Source: Tabrizicola piscis (GTDB lineage Bacteria; Pseudomonadota; Alphaproteobacteria; Rhodobacterales; Rhodobacteraceae). Taken from it: a DNA stretch of 64,000 nucleotides. The notes under the pieces were generated by a model. That model ran no database searches and was not told the origin of the DNA. It saw only the letters and a program-made list of their open reading frames with translations. Below, in pieces: positions 26,211 to 35,061 of this stretch (position 1 is its first letter; every line of letters starts with the position of its first letter). The translations under genes and the position numbers were made by a program. The stretch covers positions 2,542,001-2,606,000 of the forward strand of contig NZ_CP034328.1 in the NCBI RefSeq assembly GCF_003940805.1. Reading direction: 5' to 3'.

Positions 26211-26233
26211 GGCCCCCGGTGTTTCCGGGGTCC
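26211..26233 (+). other. GC hairpin between tssC and hcp
   Basis: CCCCGG and CCGGGG can pair around a 5-nt loop, with two more G-C pairs beyond one mismatch. The hairpin lies 18 nt after the tssC stop in the 124-nt gap before hcp. No T-run follows, so it is not a standard terminator. A 3' stabiliser or partial attenuator separating sheath from Hcp dosage is plausible. Confidence 0.4.
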
Positions 26234-26317
26234 GCAGTTCAATCTTTGCAGACCGCAAGCGCTGTTTGGCGCCCGGGCATTTTCCTTACCGAATTCAACA
26301 TTTGAAAGGACACGACC

Positions 26318-26809
26318 ATGGCTTTTACCGGGTATCTGAAGATCGAAGGCATCGACGGCGAATCCAAACGTGCCGATCATGAAGGCGAGATCGACTGCTT
26401 TGGCATCGAATTCACCGCCAATCAGCAAAGCAGCTCCTCCGTCGGCTCAGGCCGGACGCGGGGCCGCGCCACGCTGAGTGATTTCACCTTCCACAAGTGG
26501 ATGGATGCCGCATCCCCCTACCTGATGCTGTCCTGCGCCAAGGGCAAATCCTTTGCCGAGATCGTCTTTACGGTGCGCAAGGATTCCGGCGATGCGCATC
26601 TGGATTACCTGATCATCACGCTGACCAACTGCATCATCTCGGGCTACAAGATGAACCAGTCAGCCACTGAATCCGCCAACCAGGAGATGATCGCCGAGGA
26701 AATCACGGTCAGCTACGAGAAGCTGAACTTCAAGTACGTCGTGCAGGCCGACGACCACTCCAAGGGCGATGAGCACGAGGTCGAATACGATCTGGTTTCG
26801 GCCAAGTAG
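26318..26809 (+). CDS. hcp: T6SS inner tube protein Hcp (TssD)
   Basis: This 163-residue Hcp-family protein reads AFTGYLKIEGIDGESKRADH and GEIDCFGIEF at the N-terminus, then FTFHKWMDAASPYLMLSC, GDAHLDYLIITLTNCIISGY and a C-terminal ITVSYEKLNFKYVVQ. Hexameric Hcp rings stack into the tube expelled by sheath contraction and can carry small effectors. It has its own leader (124 nt) with AAAGGA before the ATG, in keeping with high expression. Confidence 0.96.
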   Translation: MAFTGYLKIEGIDGESKRADHEGEIDCFGIEFTANQQSSSSVGSGRTRGRATLSDFTFHKWMDAASPYLMLSCAKGKSFAEIVFTVRKDSGDAHLDYLIITLTNCIISGYKMNQSATESANQEMIAEEITVSYEKLNFKYVVQADDHSKGDEHEVEYDLVSAK

Positions 26810-26832
26810 AAAACCGGAAAGGCAGGTCAGAC

Positions 26833-27549
26833 TTGGGCCAGGGTCCGGTCACGGTAACAGCGCGACGAGAGGCGGTTCAACCCAGTCTCTGGGACAGGCT
26901 TGTCGACGATCTGCCGGGTCTGGTCAGCGAAACAGATCTTCGGCGCCGCGAAATTGGCGCCGAAATCGGCATGGAACGGCTGGACCAGATGGTGCTGGGC
27001 GGGACTCGCACAGTAGAGCAGGCCACAGACCTGGACGAAGGCAAGCGGCGTGAAATCGTGCAGTTTCTGACCCTTCTGGCCCGGCGCGCCTTTCTGGAAG
27101 ACAGCGGCATCGTCGTCACCGCCGACGTCCTGCGCGAAGCCGTGCGCCGCGATCTGGAGGAACTCTTCGGCATGGAACGCCTGCAGGCCCGGTTCCTGTG
27201 GACCGATGCCGAACGCGGCAACACGCCGGACCCCGAAGATGTGCTGGCCGATTATCCGCATGTCAGCCGGTCGGTCCTCAACTACGGCGTCCCGTCCTTT
27301 TCAGGCCGCCGCGCCAAGGACTTCGATCCCGAAGTACTGGGCCGCGAACTGCGTGAGGTGGTTGCCAGTTTTGAACCAAGGCTCAAGCGTGACACGATCC
27401 GCATCACCGTTGATACCGGCAGCCGTGAGGGGCTGAAGGTCCGCATCGAAGGCGTGTTGATGCTGTCGCCAGTGCCGGAACGGCTGCGGCTGTCGACGAC
27501 CATCGACCTTGACAATGGTCGCGCCGCAACCCGGATCGAGGACGGCTAA
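26833..27549 (+). CDS. tssE: T6SS baseplate protein TssE (gp25-like)
   Basis: This 238-residue protein carries the gp25-like lysozyme-fold domain. Visible blocks are QPSLWDRLVDDLPG (start), RREIVQFLTLLARRAFLEDS, DVLADYPHVSRSVLNYGVPS and a C-terminal FEPRLKRDTIRITVDT. It is longer than common TssE (about 140-170 residues) owing to an internal segment of about 60 residues (ITADVLREAV-like to DAERGNTP). The best start is TTG 26833 behind AAAGGCAGG; no ATG gives the same N-terminus. It lies between hcp and tssF. Confidence 0.88.
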   Translation: MGQGPVTVTARREAVQPSLWDRLVDDLPGLVSETDLRRREIGAEIGMERLDQMVLGGTRTVEQATDLDEGKRREIVQFLTLLARRAFLEDSGIVVTADVLREAVRRDLEELFGMERLQARFLWTDAERGNTPDPEDVLADYPHVSRSVLNYGVPSFSGRRAKDFDPEVLGRELREVVASFEPRLKRDTIRITVDTGSREGLKVRIEGVLMLSPVPERLRLSTTIDLDNGRAATRIEDG

Positions 27550-27550
27550 G

Positions 27551-29431
27551 ATGGACCGGGCCTTCCTCAGCTATTACGAGGCTGAACTCGCGCATATCCG
27601 CGAGCTGTCGGTGGAGTTTTCGGCGCTGCATCCCACGGTGGCGCGCAACCTGTCGCTGGATGCGGTGCCGTGCCCGGACCCTTATGTAGAACGCTTGCTG
27701 GAAGGCGTGGCCTATCTGGCGGCGCGGACACGGCTGAAACTGGACGGTGAAAGCCAGCGCCATGTGCGCGGTATTCTGGATGCGCTGTACCCTGATCTTG
27801 CCGGGCCCGCCCCGGCCATGTCCACCGTCGTCCTGCACCCCGGACCGCAGGTCCAGACCATGACCGACGGCCATCTGGTCAAGCGCGGCACACGGCTGGT
27901 CGCTGCCTTGCGCGAAGGCGTCTCGACCCGCGCGATCTACACCACGGCACAGGATGTGACGCTGTGGCCAATCGCTCTGGCCTCGGTCGAATATCTGCAG
28001 GACCGCGGCGCCCTGTCGGCGGCGGGCGTGCCGGATGCCCAGTTGCAGGGCGCCGAGGCCGGGTTGCGGCTGACCTTCAAGCGGCAGGGGGCAGGGTCAC
28101 TGGCCGATCTGTCGCTTGACCGGCTGGATCTGGAGTTTTCCGGCGGGCCGCGCGCCGGGGCGATCTTTGACGCGGTCTTTGCCGCCCCCTTGCCGGTGAT
28201 CGCCCGCCGCGCCGACGCCGTCGCGCGCTTTCTGACCAGCGCTGTCCCCGACCTGATCGGCATCCGCGATGACGAAGCGCTCCTGCCACGCTTGCGGTCG
28301 TCGTTCGAAGGCTACCGGCTGATGCGGGAATACTTCCTGATGCCCGAACGGTTCCACGGCCTGCGGCTGACCGGGCTTGGCCCCGCCGTCCGCAGCTGTG
28401 GGCCAAAGGGGCTGGAGATCATCCTGCCGATGGGCCGCGCCGCGCCCGCCATCTCGGAAGTGTCGGCCAAGGATTTCCGGCTGTTCGCGACCCCGGTCGT
28501 CAACCTGTTCGAAAAGGAATGCAACGTCGTCGAGATGGACCCCCGCTCCACGGCGCATGTGGTTCACCCCGACCGGACCCGCGCGCTGGACTTTGAAATC
28601 CACCGCCTTCTGCGCGTCGCCGATGCCGAGGCGGATGGGCCGCAATCCGAACTCGCCTCGCTCTACACGCCCGCTGCGCAATCCGGATCGGGGCTGGTCT
28701 ACACCACCGAACGCCGCCCCCGCCGCCCCGGCCCCGACGAATTGCGCCGCGGTCAGACCCGGACCAGCTATACCGGGGATGACCTGTTCATCTCCGTCGC
28801 GCGGCCTGCCGGGGTGCAGCAGACCCGGCCCCTGCGCCGCCTCGACATCCGCGCGCTGGTGTCGAACCGTGATCTGCCGATCTTCGACGACAACCCGAAG
28901 CTGACGCTTGATACCGGTGATCCGGTGGCGCGGGTTGAGCTTTTGTCAGCGATGCGCCGGCCGCGTGGGTCCTTGGTGGCGGGCCTGCCGCAGGTGGGCC
29001 GCGATGGCGAGGCGCAGCTTGATGATCTGACGTGGAGGTTGGTCGGGCAGCTATCCCTGAACCACCTTTCGCTGGCAGAGGACCTGAAGGGCGCCGAGCC
29101 GCTGCGCGCGATGCTGGACCTTTACGCCGACCGTGGCGACCCTGCGCTGGCGCGGCATGTGCGATCGATCGCGCGCGTCACTTCGCGCCCGGTGATCGAA
29201 CGGCTGGATCTGCCCGGCCCCCTGTGCCTTGGCCGCGGGATCGAGATCACCCTGCATGTCGACGAAGGCCCCCTGTCGGGCAGCAGCGTGCTGTTGCTGT
29301 CTGCCCTGCTGGCCCGGCTTTTCGCCCGGCATGCCAGCATCAATTCCTTTGTCCGCACCAAGACGCGGCTCCAACAGAAACAGGAGGAGGTGGCATGGCC
29401 GATGGCCCTGGGCAACCGAGACCTGATCTAG
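27551..29431 (+). CDS. tssF: T6SS baseplate protein TssF
   Basis: This 626-residue protein is recognised by MDRAFLSYYEAELAHIREL, VEFSALHPTVARNLSL, CPDPYVERLLEGVAYLAART, RTRLKLDGESQRHV and EGYRLMREYFLMPERFHG. TssF pairs with TssG in the baseplate wedge. ATG 27551 is chosen because the preceding stop of tssE ends 2 nt before it and the family N-terminus begins here; a longer frame from 27509 overlaps tssE. Its 3' end overlaps tssG by 37 nt. Confidence 0.94.
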   Translation: MDRAFLSYYEAELAHIRELSVEFSALHPTVARNLSLDAVPCPDPYVERLLEGVAYLAARTRLKLDGESQRHVRGILDALYPDLAGPAPAMSTVVLHPGPQVQTMTDGHLVKRGTRLVAALREGVSTRAIYTTAQDVTLWPIALASVEYLQDRGALSAAGVPDAQLQGAEAGLRLTFKRQGAGSLADLSLDRLDLEFSGGPRAGAIFDAVFAAPLPVIARRADAVARFLTSAVPDLIGIRDDEALLPRLRSSFEGYRLMREYFLMPERFHGLRLTGLGPAVRSCGPKGLEIILPMGRAAPAISEVSAKDFRLFATPVVNLFEKECNVVEMDPRSTAHVVHPDRTRALDFEIHRLLRVADAEADGPQSELASLYTPAAQSGSGLVYTTERRPRRPGPDELRRGQTRTSYTGDDLFISVARPAGVQQTRPLRRLDIRALVSNRDLPIFDDNPKLTLDTGDPVARVELLSAMRRPRGSLVAGLPQVGRDGEAQLDDLTWRLVGQLSLNHLSLAEDLKGAEPLRAMLDLYADRGDPALARHVRSIARVTSRPVIERLDLPGPLCLGRGIEITLHVDEGPLSGSSVLLLSALLARLFARHASINSFVRTKTRLQQKQEEVAWPMALGNRDLI

Positions 29432-30456
29432 GGTTCCGCAGCCCCGACCCCGAAGAGATCGGCTTTTTCGAGCTTCTGCGCCGGTTGGAGCGTGAGGGTC
29501 TGCGCTTTGGCAGGTCCGGCGGGCCGGGGACCGAACCCGCCCGTCTGGGCCAGCGGGCGCGTCTTGCCATGGCCACGCGCGACATCGCTGGGTTCGCCCC
29601 GCCCGGCGACCGGACGCCCGCGCAGGTTGATGTCGAGGTGCTTGGCCTTTTCGGCCCCGAAGGTGCCATGCCCCTGCACATGACGCGCTGGATCATGGCC
29701 CGCCAATCGGAACGGTGGTTCACGGCGGCCAACAGTGCCGGGCAAGGCCGGGTTACGGCCGACACCACGTTTCTTGATTTCTGCAACATGCTGCAGCACC
29801 GCCACCTTGCGCTTTACTGGCGCGCTTGGGCCGATCAGCACCCGGAAGTCGGGGTTGAGCATTCAGGCGGTGGCAAGGTCTCGGCGATGCTGAAGACGCT
29901 GGCAGGGGTGGGCAGCCCGGCCTATCGGGCTGCGGTCAGCCGGGGCGGTGATCCTGACCTGCCGCTGCGGCAGGCCACATCGCTGGGCCAACAGGTCAAC
30001 CGCGCGGAGCGGTTGACCGATTATCTCGCTGACTATCTGCAGGTGCCCGTGCGATTGGAGGAATTCGTCGGGCATTGGCTTGAGATACCGCAAGCCCTGC
30101 AGACCCGGCTGGGAAAGGTCTACCATGGGCTTGGCCGTGGGGCCGTCGTGGGCGCGCGGGTATTCCAGCGTCAGGATCGGGCCGAACTGCGGCTGGGACC
30201 GCTCAGCCTGCCGCGCTATCTGACGCTGACGTCGGACAAGGCCGTGCTCGGTGCCCTGCGCCGCGCCATCCGCTTTGTCGCGGGCGCGGACATCACCTAC
30301 GACCTGCGGCTGGTGCTTGCGCGCGCCGAGGTGCCAGAGCCGCGCCTTGGCCACTGTGCGCTGGGCCGCACCACCTGGCTGGGCCGTCCGCCCCGGCAGG
30401 ATGCCGACGACTTTGCCCTGCGCGGCTTTTCCGCCAAGGCGGAGGCCGTGCCATGA
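29395..30456 (+). CDS. tssG: T6SS baseplate protein TssG
   Basis: This 353-residue DUF1305-type protein has the N-terminal block PEEIGFFELLRRLEREG and GLRFGRSGGPGTEPARLGQ, plus the later LGLFGPEGAMPLHMTRWIM, FLDFCNMLQHRHLALYWRAW and GHWLEIPQALQTRLG. It forms baseplate wedges with two TssF copies. ATG 29395 has an excellent CAGGAGGAGG upstream, which rejects the much longer in-frame extension back to 29032 that merely shadows tssF. Its end overlaps tagH (ATGA). Confidence 0.93.
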   Translation: MADGPGQPRPDLGFRSPDPEEIGFFELLRRLEREGLRFGRSGGPGTEPARLGQRARLAMATRDIAGFAPPGDRTPAQVDVEVLGLFGPEGAMPLHMTRWIMARQSERWFTAANSAGQGRVTADTTFLDFCNMLQHRHLALYWRAWADQHPEVGVEHSGGGKVSAMLKTLAGVGSPAYRAAVSRGGDPDLPLRQATSLGQQVNRAERLTDYLADYLQVPVRLEEFVGHWLEIPQALQTRLGKVYHGLGRGAVVGARVFQRQDRAELRLGPLSLPRYLTLTSDKAVLGALRRAIRFVAGADITYDLRLVLARAEVPEPRLGHCALGRTTWLGRPPRQDADDFALRGFSAKAEAVP

Positions 30457-31814
30457 CCCTGCGCCTGATCCTTGAAACCGCACCGCACCCGCAAGCAAGG
30501 TCCGAGTTTCGACTGGCCGATGGTCAGGTCACCATCGGGCGGGGTGACGACTGCGACTGGAAGATCGACGACCCGCAGATGTTCGTCTCGCGCAGGCATT
30601 GCGTGATCGTGGGCGCAGGCGGGCAGTACCGGGTGACGGATGAAAGCCGTGGCGGCGTGTTTGTCGATACCGCCACAGCGCCGCTTGGCACCGGGGTCAC
30701 GGCTCCTTTGCACCCGGGCATGCGGCTTCGTCTGGGCGATTTCGTGATCCGGGCCGAGTTGGAGGGGGCGGCAGCGACCCCCGCGAACACGGCCGCAAAG
30801 CCCGGCATCTTTGGCGATGACTTCTTCACCCCACGCCCCGAGGCCCCGCCACCCCCACGCCCGGCCGGTCTGCCAGACCCGTTCGAGGCACCCCGACAGC
30901 CTGCTGCAGCAGCCCCGATGGCGGAACCGAAGCCTGCGCCGCCTGTGTTCTTCGACGACCCGTTCTCGATGGACCATGGCTCGCGGGCTGTCGCACCGGC
31001 GGACCTTCCGACGGCTGCCCGGACCAACGATGCAGTCAGCCCAGTGACGGGCGGCTTCGACTTCGGCGATTTCGGGTTGCCCGAAGACCTTTCCGCGCCA
31101 GCAGCCCCACCCGCCCGCGATTCCTTTGCAGCAGCCTTGCCGCCGCTGGCGGTCCCAACGCCCTCGCCCTCTGCCCCCGCGCCACAGCAACCCCCCCCGC
31201 TTGCCAGCCAACCGCAACCGCCCACCAACGCCGATCCCGCCGTGGTCGCAGCGTTTCTGCGCGGCCTTGGCATCGACTCTCCCCCCGGTTTTCGCGGCAC
31301 CCCAGACGAGGTCGAGGCGCTGGGCCGTCGCTACCGACTGATGACGGAAGGATTGGTCCAGCTACTGCGGATGCGGGCACAGGAAAAGGGTAGCGCCCGG
31401 GTGGCTCAGACGGTGATCGGTGCTGCCAATGTGAACCCGCTGAAGTACATTGTCGGCACGGATGAGGCTGTGGCCGCCGTCGTGGCCCCCAAGGGCGCGG
31501 GCTATCTTGATCCGGACGCCGCGATTGCCGCCGCATTGCATGACCTCATGGACCATCACGCCCGGTCATGGACCGGCGTTCAAGCCGCGCTGCGCCGCAT
31601 GGTCGACCGTTTTGACCCCTCCCTTTTCGAAGCCGAGGTCGAAGACGTCGGCATGTTGAAGGCGCTCGTGGCAGGCAGCCGTTCGGCCCGCCTTTGGCAG
31701 CTTTACGCAGACCGATACCGCGAAATCGCCAAGGCTGCGGAAGACCGGTTCCTTGGCGAAGTCGGCGCGGATTTCAGAGAAGCCTATGAAAATGAGACCC
31801 GAAAGGACAAATGA
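30453..31814 (+). CDS. tagH: T6SS FHA-domain protein TagH (Fha)
   Basis: This 453-residue protein has an N-terminal FHA domain (about 25-100: VTIGRGDDCDWKIDDP, VSRRHCVIVG) that binds phosphothreonine. A Pro/Ala-rich linker (about 110-260) follows. The C-terminal TagH domain (about 265-445) contains FLRGLGIDSPPGF, GLVQLLRMRAQEKG, NPLKYIVGTDEA and FEAEVEDVGMLKAL. It is the expected target of PpkA/PppA control and triggers assembly when phosphorylated. The start overlaps the tssG stop, and the stop overlaps tssJ. Confidence 0.93.
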   Translation: MTLRLILETAPHPQARSEFRLADGQVTIGRGDDCDWKIDDPQMFVSRRHCVIVGAGGQYRVTDESRGGVFVDTATAPLGTGVTAPLHPGMRLRLGDFVIRAELEGAAATPANTAAKPGIFGDDFFTPRPEAPPPPRPAGLPDPFEAPRQPAAAAPMAEPKPAPPVFFDDPFSMDHGSRAVAPADLPTAARTNDAVSPVTGGFDFGDFGLPEDLSAPAAPPARDSFAAALPPLAVPTPSPSAPAPQQPPPLASQPQPPTNADPAVVAAFLRGLGIDSPPGFRGTPDEVEALGRRYRLMTEGLVQLLRMRAQEKGSARVAQTVIGAANVNPLKYIVGTDEAVAAVVAPKGAGYLDPDAAIAAALHDLMDHHARSWTGVQAALRRMVDRFDPSLFEAEVEDVGMLKALVAGSRSARLWQLYADRYREIAKAAEDRFLGEVGADFREAYENETRKDK

Positions 31815-32269
31815 TGGAACGTCGTGAATTTCTGATCGGAACGCTGGGACTTGGTGCCCTGGGCCTGTCTGGCTGCGCGCCCTCAGGCCCCGGAGTCGTG
31901 ACGGTGGTGGCGCAGGGCACCGCAGGCATGAACCCCGGCCCTGATGGCGGGGATCGCCCCCTGACCCTGCAGATTGTGCAGATGCGCAGTGCGGGGGCCT
32001 TTGACGGGGCCGATTTCTTTGCCCTGCAGAATCCTCAAGGCGCCTTGGGGGGCGAGTTCATCAAGGCCGACCAGATCGCCCTGACACCGGGGGCGGCCAA
32101 GACCCTGACAATCGGGCTGGATGCGGGGACGACGGTGATCGGGGTGATCGCGGGCTTCCGTGACCCGGCCGGCAAGGTGTTTCGCGCCAAGGCCAGCGTG
32201 TCGGCCACCGAAAGCGTCACCTTCAGCGTCGAAGTCAGCCGCTCGGGCGTGAAGCTGCGCGCGGCATGA
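31811..32269 (+). CDS. tssJ: T6SS outer-membrane lipoprotein TssJ
   Basis: This 152-residue exported lipoprotein has a charged start (MERREF), a hydrophobic core and lipobox LSGC with the lipidated Cys at residue 22. The mature part (LTLQIVQMRSAGAFDGADFF, LTPGAAKTLTIGLDAGTTVI, IGVIAGFRDPAGKVFRA) is the TssJ beta-sandwich. It anchors the TssJLM membrane complex to the outer membrane. Two tandem ATGs (31811, 31814) are possible starts. Confidence 0.93.
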   Translation: MMERREFLIGTLGLGALGLSGCAPSGPGVVTVVAQGTAGMNPGPDGGDRPLTLQIVQMRSAGAFDGADFFALQNPQGALGGEFIKADQIALTPGAAKTLTIGLDAGTTVIGVIAGFRDPAGKVFRAKASVSATESVTFSVEVSRSGVKLRAA

Positions 32270-32294
32270 AGCGCGGTTTGGGCAGGAGAACGGG

Positions 32295-33626
32295 ATGACG
32301 GGCACAAACAGGGTCGTGTGGTCCGAGGGGCTGTTCTTGCGGACCCAGCATTTCCAGCAGCAGGACCGGCACGCCGACACGCTGATGCGGGCCGCCTTGC
32401 AGACGGCAGCGCATCAGCCCTACGGCTTTTCCCGTCTGGAACTGGACCGCGCGGGCCTTGATGCCGGGCAAGTGGCGATCCGCAGTGCCGAAGGGCTGTT
32501 TCCCGATGGCACGCCGTTCTCGATTCCCGAAACCGCTGCCCCGCCGCCGCCCGTGCCGATTGCTGCGGGGGCGGCGGGCCTTGCCCATCTGGCCGTGGCC
32601 GTGGAACAGCCGGGGGTCGCCACGATGGACCCGTCGCATGCCGAGCCGTCAGGTGCGCGCTACCGGGGTGAGATCGTTCAGGTCCGCGACACAGTGCGCA
32701 ACGGTGCCGACCCGGCTGATGTCGAGGTGGCCCGCCTTGCCCTGCGCCTGCTGGCCCCGGGGGAAGCAACGGCGGGTTTCGTGACCCTGCCGGTCGCCCA
32801 GATCGAAGGGCAGCGCGCCGACGGGTCAGTCGCCATTCCAGATGGCGACCTGCCCCCCGCGCTGACCATCGCGGCGCTGCCCTGGTATGCCGGGTTCCTC
32901 AAAGAGGTGGTGACCGGCCTTGACCGCATCGCCGAGGCGCATGGCGCGCTGGTGCTTGGCGGGGCGGGGCGGTCGATTGAAAACCTGCTGATCCTTGAAC
33001 TGGCCAATACCGCACGGCCCCGCTTTGCGCATCTGCTGGCGCAGAATCTGATCCACCCTTGCGCGCTGTATGAGGATCTGGTGGCGCTGGCCGGGCGGAT
33101 GGCGACCTACGGGTCCTCCTCGCGCCGGTTGTCGGACTTGCCGGTCTACGATCACCGCGCGGCCTCTGCCGCCTTTGGCCCGCTGGCCGACACCCTGCGC
33201 AGCCTGATGCTCTCGCTTCGCCATGTCGAACCGAAGTCGCGCGCCTTGCCGGTGGCCCGCCACAGCCAGAATGTCTGGAAGGTGCGCATCGACAACCCCG
33301 AGATCCTGAAGACCAGCCGGATCGTGCTGCGCGTGGGCTCGACCCTGTCGGAAGAAAGCCTGCGCAAGCTGTTCGTCGATCAGGCCACGGTCGGCGCAGC
33401 GGATGCGTTCGAATCCCTGTGGAAATCGCGGCTGCCGGGGATCGCGCTGAAACCCCTGCATTCGCAGCCGCGTGAAATCCCCTATGATGGCGAAAGGCTG
33501 TGTCTGGAACTGAACCAGAAATCCGAACACTGGGCACAACTTTTGACCGCGCCCGGGTTCGTCATCGGCATTTCGGGGCAACTGGAAAGCGAACCGCAGA
33601 TCGACTGCTACGCGGTCAGCAGGTGA
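32295..33626 (+). CDS. tssK: T6SS baseplate connector TssK
   Basis: This 443-residue protein begins with the TssK signature VVWSEGLFLRTQHFQQQDR and continues with FSRLELDRAGLDAGQVAI, GDLPPALTIAALPWYAGFL and LPVARHSQNVWKVRIDNPEI. It ends in a receptor-binding-like domain (PGFVIGISGQLESEPQIDCY). It connects baseplate wedges to the TssL cytosolic domain. It lies between tssJ and tssL with short gaps, as expected for the operon. Confidence 0.95.
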   Translation: MTGTNRVVWSEGLFLRTQHFQQQDRHADTLMRAALQTAAHQPYGFSRLELDRAGLDAGQVAIRSAEGLFPDGTPFSIPETAAPPPPVPIAAGAAGLAHLAVAVEQPGVATMDPSHAEPSGARYRGEIVQVRDTVRNGADPADVEVARLALRLLAPGEATAGFVTLPVAQIEGQRADGSVAIPDGDLPPALTIAALPWYAGFLKEVVTGLDRIAEAHGALVLGGAGRSIENLLILELANTARPRFAHLLAQNLIHPCALYEDLVALAGRMATYGSSSRRLSDLPVYDHRAASAAFGPLADTLRSLMLSLRHVEPKSRALPVARHSQNVWKVRIDNPEILKTSRIVLRVGSTLSEESLRKLFVDQATVGAADAFESLWKSRLPGIALKPLHSQPREIPYDGERLCLELNQKSEHWAQLLTAPGFVIGISGQLESEPQIDCYAVSR

Positions 33627-33644
33627 CAGGGATGAGCCGCACAG

Positions 33645-35057
33645 ATGAGTGACAAGGACGATCCCTTTGGCTTGTCATCGGATGCCGGGCGGACCCGCAT
33701 CCGCCCGGTGTCTGGCGCTGGGCAGCGGCCCGCCTCGCCGCCAACCTACGGTGCGGCCTCGGGTGGGGCCTTCGGCAGCTTTGGTGGTGGTGCCTTTGGC
33801 AGCGGCGCGCCGCCCTCTGGCCCGGTGCGACCACGCGGCCAGCGCCCGCACGCCAACCCCCTGATCGCAGCCTTCGCCCCCCTGTTGGAGATCGCCCCGG
33901 AACTGGAACGTGCCGCCCCCCCCGGCCAGCCGGACGTGCTGCGCCAACGCCTTCAAGGCAGCCTGATCGACGCACGCGACGCCGCCGTAGCCTTGGGCCA
34001 GCCCTTGACCCGCGCCAATCAGGGCGCGTGGTTCGTGGCGGCACTGATTGACGACATCGCCCTGAACACGCCCTGGGGCGGCCACAGCGACTGGCCTCGC
34101 CAGCCGCTGGTGACAGCCCTTTCGGGCGAGGTTGATGCCGGGACCCGGTTCTATCGCCATCTGGAGGACCTTGTCGCCCACCCCACCCGCGACCCCGACC
34201 TGCTGGAACTGGCCTATACCTGCCTTGGCCTTGGCTTTCGCGGCCAGTACCGCCTGCAAGCCGCCGCGGGAGAGGCCTCGATCACCGCGATGCGCGGGCA
34301 GATCGCGCGCCTGTTGCGCAACGTTGAAACACTGGCCGCCCCGCTGTCGCCGCATGCCGACGGGGTGAAGGTGCCCGACACGCCGCGCCGCTTTGCGGTG
34401 CCGATCTGGACGGTCTGGCTGGTGGCGGCCGCGCTGGGTGCCGGAATTTACACTTTGTTGTCCCTGCAATTGGGCAACAAGGCCGAACAGCTTTTCGTCT
34501 CGGCTGCAGCACTGCCTCCGGCTGAACGGGCAGGCGTCTTTCGTCCGGTCCGCGACACTGCGGTGCTGACCGAACCCGTCATTCCGGTCGAACCGGTGAT
34601 CTTTGAACTTCTACCGCTGTTCCAGGCCGCCGCCCCCGCAGACACCGCTTCCGCGCTGACCGGGCGCGAGGATGTGTCCTTGGCCGTGCTGGTGGTGCAG
34701 GGCACCGCGCCCGAGCTTTTTCGCAGCGCCAAAGCCGATGTGAATACCGAATACGCGCCGCTGATCGCCTCCATCGCCAAGGTGATCGGTGAAAATGCCG
34801 AAGTCACCGGCCGCGTCACCGTGATCGGGCATACCGATTCAGTCCCCGTGCAATCATCGAACCCTTTCCAGTCGAACCAGGGGCTTAGCGAAGCCCGCGC
34901 CGCCACCATCGCTGAAATTCTGGTCGCTGCCGGGGTGCCCGCCGACAATGTCGCCTTCGAAGGCCGCGCCGATACCGAACCCGTGGGGGACAATGCCACG
35001 ACAGAGGGTCGTGCCCAGAACCGGCGGATCGAGATCAAGATCGAAAAGAGGCTTTGA
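33645..35057 (+). CDS. tssL: T6SS membrane protein TssL with C-terminal OmpA domain
   Basis: This 470-residue evolved-type TssL has a Gly/Pro-rich N-terminus, then a cytosolic DotU domain (about 60-220: NPLIAAFAPLLEIAPELERA, FVAALIDDIALNTPWGG, FYRHLEDLVAHPTRDPDLLE). One transmembrane helix lies near 250-268 (VWLVAAALGAGIYTLL). A periplasmic OmpA-type peptidoglycan-binding domain (about 345-470: GRVTVIGHTDSVPVQS, LSEARAATIAEIL, NRRIEIKIEKRL) follows. The OmpA domain anchors the membrane complex to the cell wall. Confidence 0.95.
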   Translation: MSDKDDPFGLSSDAGRTRIRPVSGAGQRPASPPTYGAASGGAFGSFGGGAFGSGAPPSGPVRPRGQRPHANPLIAAFAPLLEIAPELERAAPPGQPDVLRQRLQGSLIDARDAAVALGQPLTRANQGAWFVAALIDDIALNTPWGGHSDWPRQPLVTALSGEVDAGTRFYRHLEDLVAHPTRDPDLLELAYTCLGLGFRGQYRLQAAAGEASITAMRGQIARLLRNVETLAAPLSPHADGVKVPDTPRRFAVPIWTVWLVAAALGAGIYTLLSLQLGNKAEQLFVSAAALPPAERAGVFRPVRDTAVLTEPVIPVEPVIFELLPLFQAAAPADTASALTGREDVSLAVLVVQGTAPELFRSAKADVNTEYAPLIASIAKVIGENAEVTGRVTVIGHTDSVPVQSSNPFQSNQGLSEARAATIAEILVAAGVPADNVAFEGRADTEPVGDNATTEGRAQNRRIEIKIEKRL

Positions 35058-35061
35058 CGCG

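Noticed and set aside
29032..29394. Upstream extension of TssG
   Set aside because: It shadows tssF in another frame, and the strong CAGGAGGAGG is just before ATG 29395.
34948..35061. Upstream extension of TssM
   Set aside because: It lies inside tssL in another frame; the family N-terminus begins at ATG 35062.
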